Assembly: GCF_003258945.1 (NCBI RefSeq)
Contig: NZ_QLIX01000020.1
Location: 31,599 to 95,598, forward strand
Source of the DNA: Roseicella frigidaeris
GTDB taxonomy: Bacteria; Pseudomonadota; Alphaproteobacteria; Acetobacterales; Acetobacteraceae
DNA length: 64,000 bases
Direction of reading: 5' to 3'
Shown here: piece after piece, positions 19,370 to 29,957 of the stretch
Layout: every line of letters starts with the position of its first letter
How positions within the stretch are numbered: position 1 is the first letter of the stretch
Made by a program: the position numbers and the translations under genes
The notes under the pieces: generated by a model
What the model was told of the DNA's origin: nothing
Databases searched by the model: none
Seen by the model: only the letters and a program-made list of their open reading frames with translations

Positions 19370-20173
19370 ATGACCGGGATCGGGGCCGCCGGGCTCGACC
19401 CCGCCCTGCTCGCCGCCGCCGAGGCCGCCGCCGATCTCGCCGGCGGGGTCATCCGCCCGCTCTTCCGCTCGCCCCTGCTGGTGGAGGCGAAGGGCGATGC
19501 CAGCCCGGTGACCGAGGCCGATCGCGGCGCCGAGCGGGCGATGCGCGCCCTGCTCGCCGAGCGCTTCCCGGCGCATGGCCTCTGGGGCGAGGAATACGGC
19601 CGGGAGCGGGCCGAGGCGGAATGGCTCTGGGTGCTGGACCCGATCGACGGCACCCGCGCCTTCGTCACCGGCCGGCCGCTCTTCGGCACGCTGATCGGCC
19701 TGCTGCATCGCGGCCGGCCGGTGCTCGGGCTGATCGACCAGCCGGTGACGGGCGAGCGCTGGATCGGCCTCGCCGGCCATCCCACCCGCTTCCGCGCGCC
19801 CCTCGGCGGCACCCCGCGCTGCCGGCCTTGCGCCCGGCTGGCCGAGGCCGAGCTGTCCTGCACCAGCCCGGACATGTTCACGCCCGGGGACCGGCCGGGC
19901 TTCGAGCGGCTGCGCGGCGCGGCGCGGCGGCTGACCTGGGGCGGCGACTGCTACGCCTATGGGCTGCTCGCCCTCGGCCTGGTGGACCTGGTCTGCGAGA
20001 GCACCATGAAGCCCTGGGACTGGGCGGCGCTGGTGCCGGTGGTGGAGGGCGCGGGCGGGCGCGTCACCGGCTGGCGCGGCGAGCCGCTGACGCTCGAGGC
20101 CGATGGCCGGGTGCTGGCGGTCGGCGATCCCGCCCTGCTGCCCGAGGCCGTCCGCCTGCTCGGCGCCGCGTGA
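19370..20173 (+). CDS. hisN: Histidinol-phosphatase, inositol monophosphatase family
   Basis: A 267-aa Mg-dependent phosphatase of the IMPase superfamily. Metal-binding motifs are complete: GEEYGRE near residue 66, WVLDPIDGTRAFVTGRP at about 85-101, and the C-terminal KPWDWAALVPVVEGAGG near 208. The GTRAFVTGRPLFGTLIGL and WGGDCYAYGLLALG stretches are the variants typical of the HisN class that completes histidine synthesis in bacteria lacking the HisB phosphatase. Broad-substrate inositol phosphatase activity cannot be excluded. It is divergent from pheA; the yejA-like gene follows 38 bases later. Confidence 0.88.
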   Translation: MTGIGAAGLDPALLAAAEAAADLAGGVIRPLFRSPLLVEAKGDASPVTEADRGAERAMRALLAERFPAHGLWGEEYGRERAEAEWLWVLDPIDGTRAFVTGRPLFGTLIGLLHRGRPVLGLIDQPVTGERWIGLAGHPTRFRAPLGGTPRCRPCARLAEAELSCTSPDMFTPGDRPGFERLRGAARRLTWGGDCYAYGLLALGLVDLVCESTMKPWDWAALVPVVEGAGGRVTGWRGEPLTLEADGRVLAVGDPALLPEAVRLLGAA

Positions 20174-20211
20174 CGGTTGCCGGCGGGGAGCGGAGTCCCC
20201 ATCCTGCGGGC

Positions 20212-22107
20212 ATGAACCGCCGCGACCTGCTGGCCAACGGCCTGTCCCTTGGCCTCGCCCTTCCCGCGCTGCTCGCCGGCCGGGCCCGCGCGGCCGCGCC
20301 CGCCAGCCCAGGGGGCGCCCCGGATGGCAGCCGCCGCCTGCATGCGCTCTCGCTGCTCGGCGATCCCGCCCTGCCGGCGGATTTCGCGCATTGGCCCTGG
20401 GTGAACCCGGCGGCGCCGAAGGGCGGCGAGATCGCGCTGACCGCGCTCGGCAGCTTCGACAGCTTCAACCCCTACATCCTGCGCGGCACCGCCGCGGTCG
20501 GCCTCGCCAACCTCTACGACACGCTGCTGAAGGAGAGCAGCGACGAGGCGAGCACGGAATACGCGCATCTCGCCGGCAGCATCGAGATGCCGGCGGATGG
20601 CAAGGGCGTCACCTTCGTGCTGCGGCCGGAGGCGCGCTGGCATGACGGAAAGCCGATCACCGCCGAGGATGCGGTCTGGAGCTTCAACACGCTGCGCGAG
20701 AAGGGCCGGCCCTTCTACCGCGCCTATTGGGGCGACGTGGCGAGCGTGGCGGCGGAGGATGCCCGGCGCATCACCTTCCGCTTCGCCACCAGCGAGAACC
20801 GCGAGCTGCCGCTGATCCTCGGCCAGATGCCGGTGCTGCCGAAGCACTGGTGGGAGGGGCGCGACTTCGCCCGGCCGATGCTCGACATCCCGCTCGGCTC
20901 CGGCCCCTACCGGCTGGAGCGGTTCGAGGCCGGGCGCAGCCTGGTCTACCGCCGGGTCGAGGACTACTGGGCGCGCGACCTGCCGACCATGAAGGGGACG
21001 GCGAATTTCGACACCATGCGCTACGAGTATTTCCGCGACAGCACCGTGGCGCTGGAGGCCTTCAAGGCCGGGCAGATCGACTTCCGCACCGAGAACACCG
21101 CCAAGGAATGGGCGACCGCCTATGACTTCCCGGCGGTGCGGCGCGGGCTGGTGAAGCTGGTCGAGATCCGCCACGAGTTGCCGACCGGCATGCAGGCCTT
21201 CGCCATGAACCTGCGCCGGCCACTCTTCCAGGATGCGAGGGTGCGGCGCGCCCTGATCGAGGTCTTCGACTTCGAGTGGATGAACGCCAACCTGTTCTAT
21301 GGCAGCTACGCGCGCACCACCTCCTATTTCTCCAACTCCGAGCTCGCCTCCTCCGGCGTGCCGCAGGGCCGCGAGCTGGAGATCCTGGAGAAGTACCGCG
21401 GCCAGGTGCCGGACCGGCTCTTCACCGAGGCATACACGCTGCCGGTCACCGACGGCTCGGGCAACAACCGCGAGGGGTTGCGCCGTGCGCTCGACCTGCT
21501 GCGCGAGGCCGGCTGGGTGGTGAAGGACCGCAAGCTGGTCAACGGCAAGGGCGAGAGCTTCGCCTTCGAGATCCTGCTGAACGGCCCGAGCTTCGAGCGC
21601 GTCGCCCTGCCCTACATCCAGACCCTGCAGCGGCTCGGCATGGAGCCGCGGGTGCGCACGGTGGACCCGGCGCAGTACCAGGTGCGGATCGACGCCTTCG
21701 ACTTCGACATGACGGTGGGTGGCCAGGGCCAGAGCCTCTCGCCCGGGAACGAGCAGCGCGACTACTGGACCTGCGCCAAGGCGAAGGAGCAGGGCAGCCA
21801 GAACGTCGCCGGCATCTGTAACCCGGTGGTGGACGAGCTGGTGGAGCTGGTCATCGCCGCGCCCGACCGCGCCGAGCTGGTCGCCCGCACCCGGGCGCTC
21901 GACCGCGTGCTGCTCTGGAACGACTACATGATCCCGCAATGGCACAGCCGGACCTTCCGGGTGGCCTATTGGGACAAGCTCGGCCGGCCGCCGCGCAACC
22001 CGCGCTTCGCGCTGGCGCTCGACAGCTGGTGGGTGGAGCCGTCCCGGGTCGGCGCGGTGGAGCAGGGCAGGCGCGACGCGCAGCAGACGAATACCCGCGG
22101 CCGTTGA
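20212..22107 (+). CDS. yejA: Peptide ABC transporter substrate-binding protein, YejA type
   Basis: A 631-aa periplasmic binding protein (SBP family 5). The N-terminal MNRRDLLANGLSLGLALPALL is a Tat-like or Sec signal ending near ARAAA. The mature part has HALSLLGDPALPADFAHWPWVNPAAPKGG split into recognisable YejA pieces, LGSFDSFNPYILRG, FVLRPEARWHDGKPITAEDAVWSF, and PLGSGPYRLERFEAGRSLVY. It captures oligopeptides for YejBEF; in enterobacteria and rhizobia this system also imports microcin C-like peptides. The last codons (Gly-Arg-stop) lie inside a palindromic repeat element, so the repeat supplies the stop. yejB follows after 205 bases filled by that repeat. Confidence 0.92.
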   Translation: MNRRDLLANGLSLGLALPALLAGRARAAAPASPGGAPDGSRRLHALSLLGDPALPADFAHWPWVNPAAPKGGEIALTALGSFDSFNPYILRGTAAVGLANLYDTLLKESSDEASTEYAHLAGSIEMPADGKGVTFVLRPEARWHDGKPITAEDAVWSFNTLREKGRPFYRAYWGDVASVAAEDARRITFRFATSENRELPLILGQMPVLPKHWWEGRDFARPMLDIPLGSGPYRLERFEAGRSLVYRRVEDYWARDLPTMKGTANFDTMRYEYFRDSTVALEAFKAGQIDFRTENTAKEWATAYDFPAVRRGLVKLVEIRHELPTGMQAFAMNLRRPLFQDARVRRALIEVFDFEWMNANLFYGSYARTTSYFSNSELASSGVPQGRELEILEKYRGQVPDRLFTEAYTLPVTDGSGNNREGLRRALDLLREAGWVVKDRKLVNGKGESFAFEILLNGPSFERVALPYIQTLQRLGMEPRVRTVDPAQYQVRIDAFDFDMTVGGQGQSLSPGNEQRDYWTCAKAKEQGSQNVAGICNPVVDELVELVIAAPDRAELVARTRALDRVLLWNDYMIPQWHSRTFRVAYWDKLGRPPRNPRFALALDSWWVEPSRVGAVEQGRRDAQQTNTRGR

Positions 22108-22231
22108 TGGTACCCCATCAACGGCCCCCTCAATCGCCGGGCGGTTTGCTCCGCAAACCTTGGCTACGCGGCATAAGCCGCGGCGCCCATTCGGGCGCTC
22201 GGCATGAATGGAACATTCATGCCGTTGGTAT
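22099..22231. repeat. Composite palindromic repeat, copy 1 (overlaps yejA 3' end)
   Basis: A chain of hairpins. Module A is GGCCGTTGATGG with its inverted copy (22099-22126, 12 pairs). Module B is a GGTTTGC-TCC-GCAAACC hairpin (22143-22159). Module C is GGCGCCCATTCGGGCGC. Module D is GGCATGAATG-GAA-CATTCATGCC (22201-22223) followed by GTTGGTAT. The same modules occur at 63771-63900 in the order C-D-A-B. Module A contains the yejA stop codon. Confidence 0.75.
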
Positions 22232-22312
22232 GAGCCTGGATGCCCTGGCCCCTGCCGGATCGCGTGATGCACGCGTTCCGGTGTTTCCACCGCACGCGAT
22301 CACGCTCTAACC

Positions 22313-23416
22313 ATGGGCGCCTATCTCCTCCGCCGCCTGGCGCTGGTGGTGCCGACCCTGCTCGGCATCATCCTGATCAACTTCGCCGTCACGCAATTCG
22401 CCCCGGGCGGGCCGGTGGAGCAGATGCTGGCCGAGCTGAAGGGCGAGGCCGGCAGCACCCTTGGCCGCCTCTCCGGCGAGAGCCAGGGCGAGCTGCGGCC
22501 GCAGCAGCGGCGCGAGGCGGCGGGGGAAGGCAGCAGCCGCTACCGCGGCGCCCGCGGCCTCGACCCCGCCGTGGTCGCCGAGATCGAGCGCGCCTTCGGC
22601 TTCGACAAGCCCTGGCAGGACCGGCTGCTCGACATGCTCTGGGGCTATGCCCGCTTCGACCTCGGCCGCTCGCTCTTCCGCGACCGGCCGGTGGCCTCGC
22701 TGATCCTCGAGAAGATGCCGGTCTCGATCTCCCTCGGCCTCTGGTCGACGCTGATCATCTATCTCGTCTCCATCCCGCTCGGCATCCGCAAGGCGGTGCG
22801 GGACGGCTCGCGCTTCGATCTCTGGACCTCGGCGGTGGTGCTGGTCGGCTACGCGATCCCCGGCTTCCTCTTCGCCATCCTGCTGGTGGTGATGTTCGCC
22901 GGCGGCAGCTTCCTGCAATGGTTCCCGCTGCGCGGCCTGCTCTCCCCCGGCATGGAGGGCGCGCCCTTCTGGGAGCGGGCGGCGGACTATGCCTGGCACA
23001 TGGTGCTGCCGACCCTCTCGCTGGTGATCGGCGGCTTCGCCACGCTGACCATGCTGACCAAGAACGCCTTCCTCGACGAGATCCACAAGCAGTACACGGT
23101 GACGGCGCGGGCCAAGGGGGCGGGCGAGACGCGCGTGCTCTACGGCCATGTCTTCCGCAACGCCATGCTGCTGATCATCGCCGGCTTCCCGGCGACGCTG
23201 ATCGGCATCCTCTTCACCGGGGCGCTGCTGGTCGAGATCATCTTCTCCCTCGACGGGCTCGGCCTGCTCGCCTTCGAGGCGGCGATGCGCCGCGACTACA
23301 CGCTGATGTTCGGCACGCTCTACATCTTCACCCTGCTCGGCCTGATCATGCAGATCGTCGGCGACTTCACCTACACGCTGGTCGATCCGCGCATCGATTT
23401 CGAGGCGCGGCGGTGA
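22313..23416 (+). CDS. yejB: Peptide ABC transporter permease, YejB type
   Basis: A 367-aa inner-membrane permease of the DppB/OppB class. The N-terminal [19 protein letters not shown] and [11 protein letters not shown] are typical. A YejB-specific insertion of about 55 residues (GEAGSTLG to RGLDPAVV, about 45-95) separates the first membrane segment from the rest. The binding-protein-dependent transport signature [20 protein letters not shown] lies near residue 265, and further segments complete a six-helix layout. It forms the peptide channel with YejE. Confidence 0.92.
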   Translation: MGAYLLRRLALVVPTLLGIILINFAVTQFAPGGPVEQMLAELKGEAGSTLGRLSGESQGELRPQQRREAAGEGSSRYRGARGLDPAVVAEIERAFGFDKPWQDRLLDMLWGYARFDLGRSLFRDRPVASLILEKMPVSISLGLWSTLIIYLVSIPLGIRKAVRDGSRFDLWTSAVVLVGYAIPGFLFAILLVVMFAGGSFLQWFPLRGLLSPGMEGAPFWERAADYAWHMVLPTLSLVIGGFATLTMLTKNAFLDEIHKQYTVTARAKGAGETRVLYGHVFRNAMLLIIAGFPATLIGILFTGALLVEIIFSLDGLGLLAFEAAMRRDYTLMFGTLYIFTLLGLIMQIVGDFTYTLVDPRIDFEARR

Positions 23417-23458
23417 CCGGGCGCGCCGGCCCGCCAGGCCTTTGCCCGTCCTGCCAGC

Positions 23459-23544
23459 GGACCGGTCGCCCGACCGGTCCGAAGCCCGCGGCAAGTGCGG
23501 CGAAGCCAGGCAAACCGGCGGTTTGCGCCCGGCGTCCGAGGGGC
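23459..23544. repeat. Palindromic repeats between yejB and yejE
   Basis: Two elements. A GGACCGGTCG-CC-CGACCGGTCC hairpin at 23459-23480 is shared with 17873-17891. At about 23510-23544, a GCAAACCGGCGGTTTGC hairpin followed by GCCCGGCGTCCGAGGGGCC is an inverted partial copy of modules B and A of the composite repeat seen at 22.1 and 63.8 kb. The element interrupts an otherwise contiguous transporter operon. Confidence 0.65.
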
Positions 23545-23585
23545 CCCGGATGCGGAAACGCAGCCGGGGCGCCGGCATCCGCACG

Positions 23586-24619
23586 ATGACCCTCTCCCCC
23601 CTCACCCGCCGGCGCCTGGCGAATTTCCGGGCCAACCGGCGCGGGGTCTGGTCGCTCTGGGCCTTCCTCGCCCTGTTCTCGGTCACCCTCTTCGCCGAGT
23701 TCATCGCCAATGACCGGCCGCTGGTCGCCCGCGTCGATGGCCGCTGGTTCGTCCCGGTCCTCGCCGACTACGCCGAGAGCGACGTCATCCCGGACGGGCT
23801 GCCGACCGAGGCGGACTGGCACGACCCGACGCTGCTGCGCGAGATCGGGCAGCGCGGCTGGCTGGTCTGGCCGGCCATCCCCTATGCCTACAACACCGTG
23901 GTGCGCGACCTCGGCCGGCCGGCGCCCTCGCCGCCCTCCGCGCGCAACTGGCTCGGCACCGACGACCAGGCGCGGGACGTGCTGGCGCGCGTCATCTACG
24001 GCTTCCGCATCTCGGTGCTGTTCGGCTTCACGCTCACCATCGTCTCCTCCGTGCTCGGCATCGCCGCCGGGGCGGTGCAGGGCTTCTATGGCGGGCTGAC
24101 CGACCTGCTGTTCCAGCGCTTCATCGAGATCTGGTCGGGCATGCCGCAGCTCTTCCTGCTCATCATCCTCGCCAGCGTCATCGAGCCGGGCTTCTGGACC
24201 CTGCTGATCTTCCTGCTGCTGTTCTCCTGGATGGGGCTGACCGGCGTGGTACGGGCGGAGTTCCTGCGCGGCCGCAACCTCGACTATGTCCGCGCCGCCC
24301 GGGCGCTCGGCGTCTCCGACACCCGGCTGATGGCGCGGCACATCCTGCCCAACGCCATGGTGGCGACGCTGACCTTCCTGCCCTTCATCCTGTCGGGCTC
24401 GGTCATCGTCCTCGCCTCGCTCGACTTCCTCGGCTTCGGCCTGCCGCCGGGTTCGCCCTCGCTCGGCGAGTTGCTCGGCCAGGGCAAGAACAACCTGCAG
24501 GCGCCCTGGCTCGCCTTCACCGGCTTCATCGTGCTCGGCGGCGTGCTGACCCTGCTGATCTTCATCGGCGAGGCGGTGCGCGACGCCTTCGACCCGCGCA
24601 AGCTGCCGGGCGGGGCGCG

Positions 24620-24623
<4 letters not shown>
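23586..24623 (+). CDS. yejE: Peptide ABC transporter permease, YejE type
   Basis: A 345-aa permease of the DppC/OppC class. It starts with [20 protein letters not shown] and has a large extracytoplasmic loop after the first segment, with [11 protein letters not shown] and the [19 protein letters not shown] entry to the transport domain, a YejE hallmark. The EAA-like cytoplasmic loop is [22 protein letters not shown]. The chosen start at 23586 excludes a region that is a palindromic repeat. It overlaps yejF by 4 bases (ATGA). Confidence 0.92.
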
Positions 24624-26244
<1,621 letters not shown>

Positions 26245-26248
<4 letters not shown>

Positions 26249-26700
26249 ATGAGCTGGAGCGGCTGCGGGGACTGCTCGATGCCGGGGAGGCCAAGCTCGG
26301 CGTCGATATCCGGCGCATGAACAGCCCGGGCAGCCCGGTCTACCGCACCATGGAGAACGTGGTGCCGGCGGGCGGCATCCTGGTCGCCTCCCTGGCCGGC
26401 ACGGCGCTGGTGCATTTCTACCTCGGCGCCGCGATCCTCGCCGCGGGCTGCTGGTGGTGGCTGGGCCGGCACATGCCGCGGGTGAAGGAGGGCGTCTTCG
26501 AGCGCACCGCGGCGCTGGTGCTTTCCGATGCCCGGCAATTCGACGCCTGGTGGGCGCAGGGGGCGCTCAGCCTCTATGCCAGGCTGCCCGATGGCAGCGA
26601 GCGCGCGGCGACCCGGCGCGACGACTGGCGCGCCTGGGTGCGGGCGCTGCCCGCGGAGCTGGCGGCCGAGCCCGCCGACACGGCGATGCAGGAGGGGTGA
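26245..26700 (+). CDS. Hypothetical membrane protein downstream of yejF
   Basis: A 151-aa protein I do not recognise. It begins with a charged stretch ([21 protein letters not shown]), has two closely spaced hydrophobic segments ([21 protein letters not shown] and a following [13 protein letters not shown]) and a soluble C-terminal part with [17 protein letters not shown] and [14 protein letters not shown], rich in Trp. Both ends are overlapped by neighbours: 4 bases with yejF and 1 base with the reductase gene (TGATG). It is therefore part of the transporter operon and may help the importer or the reductase, but no function can be given. Confidence 0.75.
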
Positions 26701-27632
26701 TGGCGGTTCTTCTCTCGACCAAGGCGAATGCGATGCAGGACTGGCGCGAGGCCCTGCTCGCGCTCGACCCCTCGCTCGAGATCCGGATGTTCCCCGAGGC
26801 GGGCGACCCGGCGGGCATCGAGGCGGCGGTGGTCTGGACCGCGCATGACATGGCGGAGCTGCGCCGCTACCCGAATCTGCGCCTGATCGTCTCCATGGGC
26901 GCCGGCGTCGACCACCTGCTGCGGCCGCCCGGGCCGCCGCCCGGCATCCCCGTCGCGCGGCTGGTGGACGAGCGGCTGACCACCGGCATGGCCGAATGGG
27001 TGCTGCTGAACGTGCTGCGCTTCCACCGGCAGGACCCGGACTACCGGGCGCAGCAGGCGCAGCGGATCTGGGAGGAGCTGCCGGCGCCGGAGACCTCCGG
27101 CCGGCGAATCGGCATCCTCGGCCTCGGCGAGCTCGGCACCGCCGCGGCGCGGCTGCTGCTGCATCTCGGCTTCCCGGTGATGGGCTGGTCGCGGCGGCCG
27201 AAGCAGGTGCCGGGCGTCGAGGGCTTCCATGGGCCGGAGGGGCTCGCCGCCATGCTGCGGCGGAGCGACATCCTGGTCTGCCTGCTGCCGCTGACGCCCG
27301 AGACGCGCGGGGTGATCGATGCCCGGAGCCTGGCCCTGCTGCCGCGCGGCGCCTTCCTCATCAACGGGGCCCGGGGCGGGCATGTGGTGCAGCCGGACCT
27401 GCTGGCCGCCCTCGACTCGGGCCAGGTCGGCGGCGCCGCGCTCGATGTCTTCGAGCCCGAGCCCCTGCCGGCCGAGCATCCCTTCTGGGGGCATCCGAAG
27501 GTGGTGCTGACGCCGCATGCGGCGAGCATCACCATCCCCCGCAGCGCCGCGCCGCAGGTGGTCGAGAACATCCATCGCGCCCGGGACGGGCGCCCGCTGA
27601 TCAATTTGGTGGATTTCACCGCCGGCTACTGA
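26700..27632 (+). CDS. ghrA: Glyoxylate/hydroxypyruvate reductase A-like
   Basis: A 310-aa 2-hydroxyacid dehydrogenase of the GhrA class, reducing glyoxylate or hydroxypyruvate with NAD(P)H. Motifs are VSMGAGVDHLLRPPG, RIGILGLGELGTAAARLLLHLG (Rossmann, near 139-160), LINGARGGHVVQPDLL with the catalytic Arg, and LTPHAASITIP with the catalytic His near 280. The SMGAGVDHLL and FHRQ.PDY..QQ elements set GhrA apart from GhrB/SerA relatives. It begins within the stop of the preceding gene, so it is translationally coupled to the yej operon, an unusual partnership. Confidence 0.9.
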   Translation: MAVLLSTKANAMQDWREALLALDPSLEIRMFPEAGDPAGIEAAVVWTAHDMAELRRYPNLRLIVSMGAGVDHLLRPPGPPPGIPVARLVDERLTTGMAEWVLLNVLRFHRQDPDYRAQQAQRIWEELPAPETSGRRIGILGLGELGTAAARLLLHLGFPVMGWSRRPKQVPGVEGFHGPEGLAAMLRRSDILVCLLPLTPETRGVIDARSLALLPRGAFLINGARGGHVVQPDLLAALDSGQVGGAALDVFEPEPLPAEHPFWGHPKVVLTPHAASITIPRSAAPQVVENIHRARDGRPLINLVDFTAGY

Positions 27633-27775
27633 GCCGGCGCCCGCCTGGCCGGGGCCCGCGGGATCATCGCCGGGTGGCCGGCACGGCCGTCCGTGATACA
27701 GGGTGCGACCCGCGACGACCCACCGGGCACGCATCTCCCCGGCACCGGCCCGCCCGGAAGGCGGGCCGCCGCGCC

Positions 27776-28183
27776 TCAGCCCGCGCGACGCTGCGCCGGA
27801 TCGGTGTTCGCGGCCACCGCCTCGCCGGCCGGCATGTCGCGCAGATGCGTCTCCGCCTCGGACATGATCTGGCGCATGTCGCGGAGGAAGGCGGTGCCCT
27901 TCAGCGTCCGCTGCACGATCACGCTGCGCCGGTCCATCGGGTCGACCTTGCGCCGCGCCAGGTCCAGCTCGCCCAGCCGGTCCAGCGCCCGGGTGATCGC
28001 CGGCTTGGACACGTTCAACTCCGCCGCCAGGCCGCGCACCGTATGCGGACCGTCGGTGAGGTAGACCGTCAGGAACACGCCAAGTTGACGCGCCGAGAGG
28101 TCAGGACCATCGCGCCGCACCAGGGCGACGACCGTGTCCCGGAGGATGCCGACCAGCTGGTCGGGGTTGCTCTGTACCGCCAT
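27776..28183 (-). CDS. MarR family transcriptional regulator
   Basis: A 135-aa winged-helix regulator. The core is LSARQLGVFLTVYL, HTVRGLAAELNVSKPAITRALDRLGELDL (recognition helix near residues 55-80) and the wing RRKVDPMDRRSVIVQRTLKG. MarR proteins usually repress neighbouring genes and release DNA on binding small aromatics or on oxidation; one Cys is not evident, so a ligand type is more likely. I took the start at 28183 (MAVQSNPDQLV), which gives a standard length. It is convergent with the ghrA-like gene; the aminopeptidase gene lies upstream on the same strand, and no clear operator was seen. Confidence 0.88.
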   Translation of the reverse strand: MAVQSNPDQLVGILRDTVVALVRRDGPDLSARQLGVFLTVYLTDGPHTVRGLAAELNVSKPAITRALDRLGELDLARRKVDPMDRRSVIVQRTLKGTAFLRDMRQIMSEAETHLRDMPAGEAVAANTDPAQRRAG

Positions 28184-28344
28184 AGCTCTAATCCCCTCGC
28201 CCGCAATGGGCTCTTGCGCTGACCGGACCGGGACGCGCGCGCCCCGCCGGTACAATGAGTGTCACAGGCACTACAGACGGGTAACGCATCCTGGCCTGTT
28301 GAGAGCCGCCCGCCCCGAAAAGTTTCCACCCCATCTCGGTCTCG

Positions 28345-29751
28345 TTACCGGCCCGGCCCCGGTATGCCACCGAACAGAGTTTCCAAGGCGTTGAGAAGCG
28401 TCCGTAGCCCTTGTGCCTCACCCCCCTCCGGCCTTCCCGGCCTGTTGGTATCGTTCCAGGCGTAGACATCGAGATGCGCCCAACGGAGACCCGACGGGAC
28501 GAATCGACGCAAGAATAAGCCGCCGATGATGGCGCCCGCCATGGGGCGACCTGATATGTTGTTCACATCGGCAACGGTGCTGTCGAGCCAGGAATCGTAA
28601 CCGGCATGCAAAGGCAGCCGCCAGAGCGGGTCGTGCGCCGCGGCGCCGGCCTCGAGCAGCAGCGCGGCCAGCCCCTCATCCGGCGTGAAGAGGGCCGGCA
28701 GGTCGGGGCCGAGCGCCACCCGCGCCGCCCCGGTCAGCGTCGCGCAGTCGAGCAGCAGCGCCGGCGCGCGCTCCGCCGCGCAGGCCAGCAGATCGGCCAG
28801 CACCAGCCGCCCCTCGGCATCGGTGTTGCCCACCTCGACCGTCAGCCCGGCCCGCGTCCGCAGCACGTCGAGCGGCCGGAAGGCGTTGCCGGCGACGGCA
28901 TTCTCCACCGCGCCGACCAGCAGCAGCAGCCGCACCGGCAGGCGCAGCCGCATCACCAGCTCGGCGAGGCCGAGCAGGATGGCGGCGCCGCCCATGTCCT
29001 TCTTCATCCGCAGCATGCCGGCGGCCGGCTTGAGGTCGAGCCCGCCGGTGTCGAAGCAGACCCCCTTGCCGCAGAGCGCGACCAGCGGCGCCCCGGCCGA
29101 CAGCCCCGGCGCCGCCCAGTCCAGCATCGCCACCCGCGGCGCCCGCGGGCTGGCCTGGCCGACCGCGGCGAGGGCCGGGAAGCCGTCCTGCAGCCGCGCC
29201 CCCTCGATGATCTCGCAGCGCGCGCCATGCGCCGCCGCCAGGCTCTCGACCGCCCCCGCCAGCTCGGCCGGGCCGAGATGGTTGGGCGGGGCGTTGATCA
29301 GGTCCCGCGCCTTCCAGCTCGCCTCGGCGATGGCGCGCGCGCGCTCCGTCCCCGGCGGGGCGACCAGCCGCGCCGGGGGGCGCGGGGCGGGCCGGAAGCG
29401 GCTGTAGCGATAGGCGCCGAGGCACCAGCCGAGCACCGCCGCATCCGCCATCCCGGGCGCCGCGAGGGTCCAGGTGCTGCCCGCCGGCAGGGCGGTGGCA
29501 AGGCTGCCGAAGGACCAGGGCGTGACCTCGCCCTCGCCGAGGCCGAGCACGGCGCCGGTGATGCCCTCGCCCCCCGGCAGCAGGCGCAGTTCCTGCGCCG
29601 CGCCGCTGAAGCCCGAGGCATCGAGGAACCCCGCCGCCGCCGGCGCGAGCCGCGCCCGCAGCGCCTCCAGCCCCGCCGGGGTGACGGCGTGCAGCGGCAG
29701 GGCCGGGGCCTCCGGCGGCGCGAGGCAATCGAGCGACGCGCCCAGGGTCAT
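28345..29751 (-). CDS. Leucyl aminopeptidase family (M17) peptidase
   Basis: A 468-aa M17 metallopeptidase that would remove N-terminal residues from peptides in the cytoplasm. The catalytic region is clear: LVALCGKGVCFDTGGLDLKPA with metal ligands Lys and Asp, GMLRMKKDMGGAA, AVENAVAGNAFRPLDVL, and the NTDAEGRLVLADLL signature with Asp, Glu and Arg. It is of the shorter PepB-like subgroup found in Acetobacteraceae. The start at 29751 lies in one unit of a 17-base tandem duplication. The last 90 or so codons are less GC-rich than the rest. Peptide import by Yej, encoded nearby, would supply substrates. Confidence 0.9.
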   Translation of the reverse strand: MTLGASLDCLAPPEAPALPLHAVTPAGLEALRARLAPAAAGFLDASGFSGAAQELRLLPGGEGITGAVLGLGEGEVTPWSFGSLATALPAGSTWTLAAPGMADAAVLGWCLGAYRYSRFRPAPRPPARLVAPPGTERARAIAEASWKARDLINAPPNHLGPAELAGAVESLAAAHGARCEIIEGARLQDGFPALAAVGQASPRAPRVAMLDWAAPGLSAGAPLVALCGKGVCFDTGGLDLKPAAGMLRMKKDMGGAAILLGLAELVMRLRLPVRLLLLVGAVENAVAGNAFRPLDVLRTRAGLTVEVGNTDAEGRLVLADLLACAAERAPALLLDCATLTGAARVALGPDLPALFTPDEGLAALLLEAGAAAHDPLWRLPLHAGYDSWLDSTVADVNNISGRPMAGAIIGGLFLRRFVPSGLRWAHLDVYAWNDTNRPGRPEGGEAQGLRTLLNALETLFGGIPGPGR

Positions 29752-29777
29752 GCGCAGTCCAGGGTCATGCACAGTCC
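29744..29777. repeat. 17-base tandem duplication over the aminopeptidase start
   Basis: Two units, 29744-29760 and 29761-29777, match at 16 of 17 bases (AGGGTCATGCGCAGTCC type). Each contains an ATG on the minus strand, but the two are in different frames because 17 is not a multiple of three. Confidence 0.7.
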
Positions 29778-29957
29778 TGCATTCGGAGGCCCCATCCCCG
29801 GCCTTGGCCGCGGGCACGACTCTCCCGTGTTCGTTGAACCCGCGATGACCGTGTCAGCCACCCCACCGACAGCGGCGGGACCGCACCGACACAGGCGGGC
29901 CAGCCCCGGGGCCGCGCCTGCCGGCACCGCCCCGGAACCGAAATACTTCCGCAGATT
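29778..29957. other. Intergenic region without a recognised gene
   Basis: These 180 bases lie between two minus-strand genes, upstream of the aminopeptidase and behind the RgpF-like gene. I see no clear promoter, RNA gene or hairpin with a T-tract. Confidence 0.4.

Noticed and set aside
19957..22290. A long minus-strand frame opposite yejA
   Set aside because: Composition is typical of a GC-rich shadow frame and it covers a gene with clear binding-protein motifs on the other strand.
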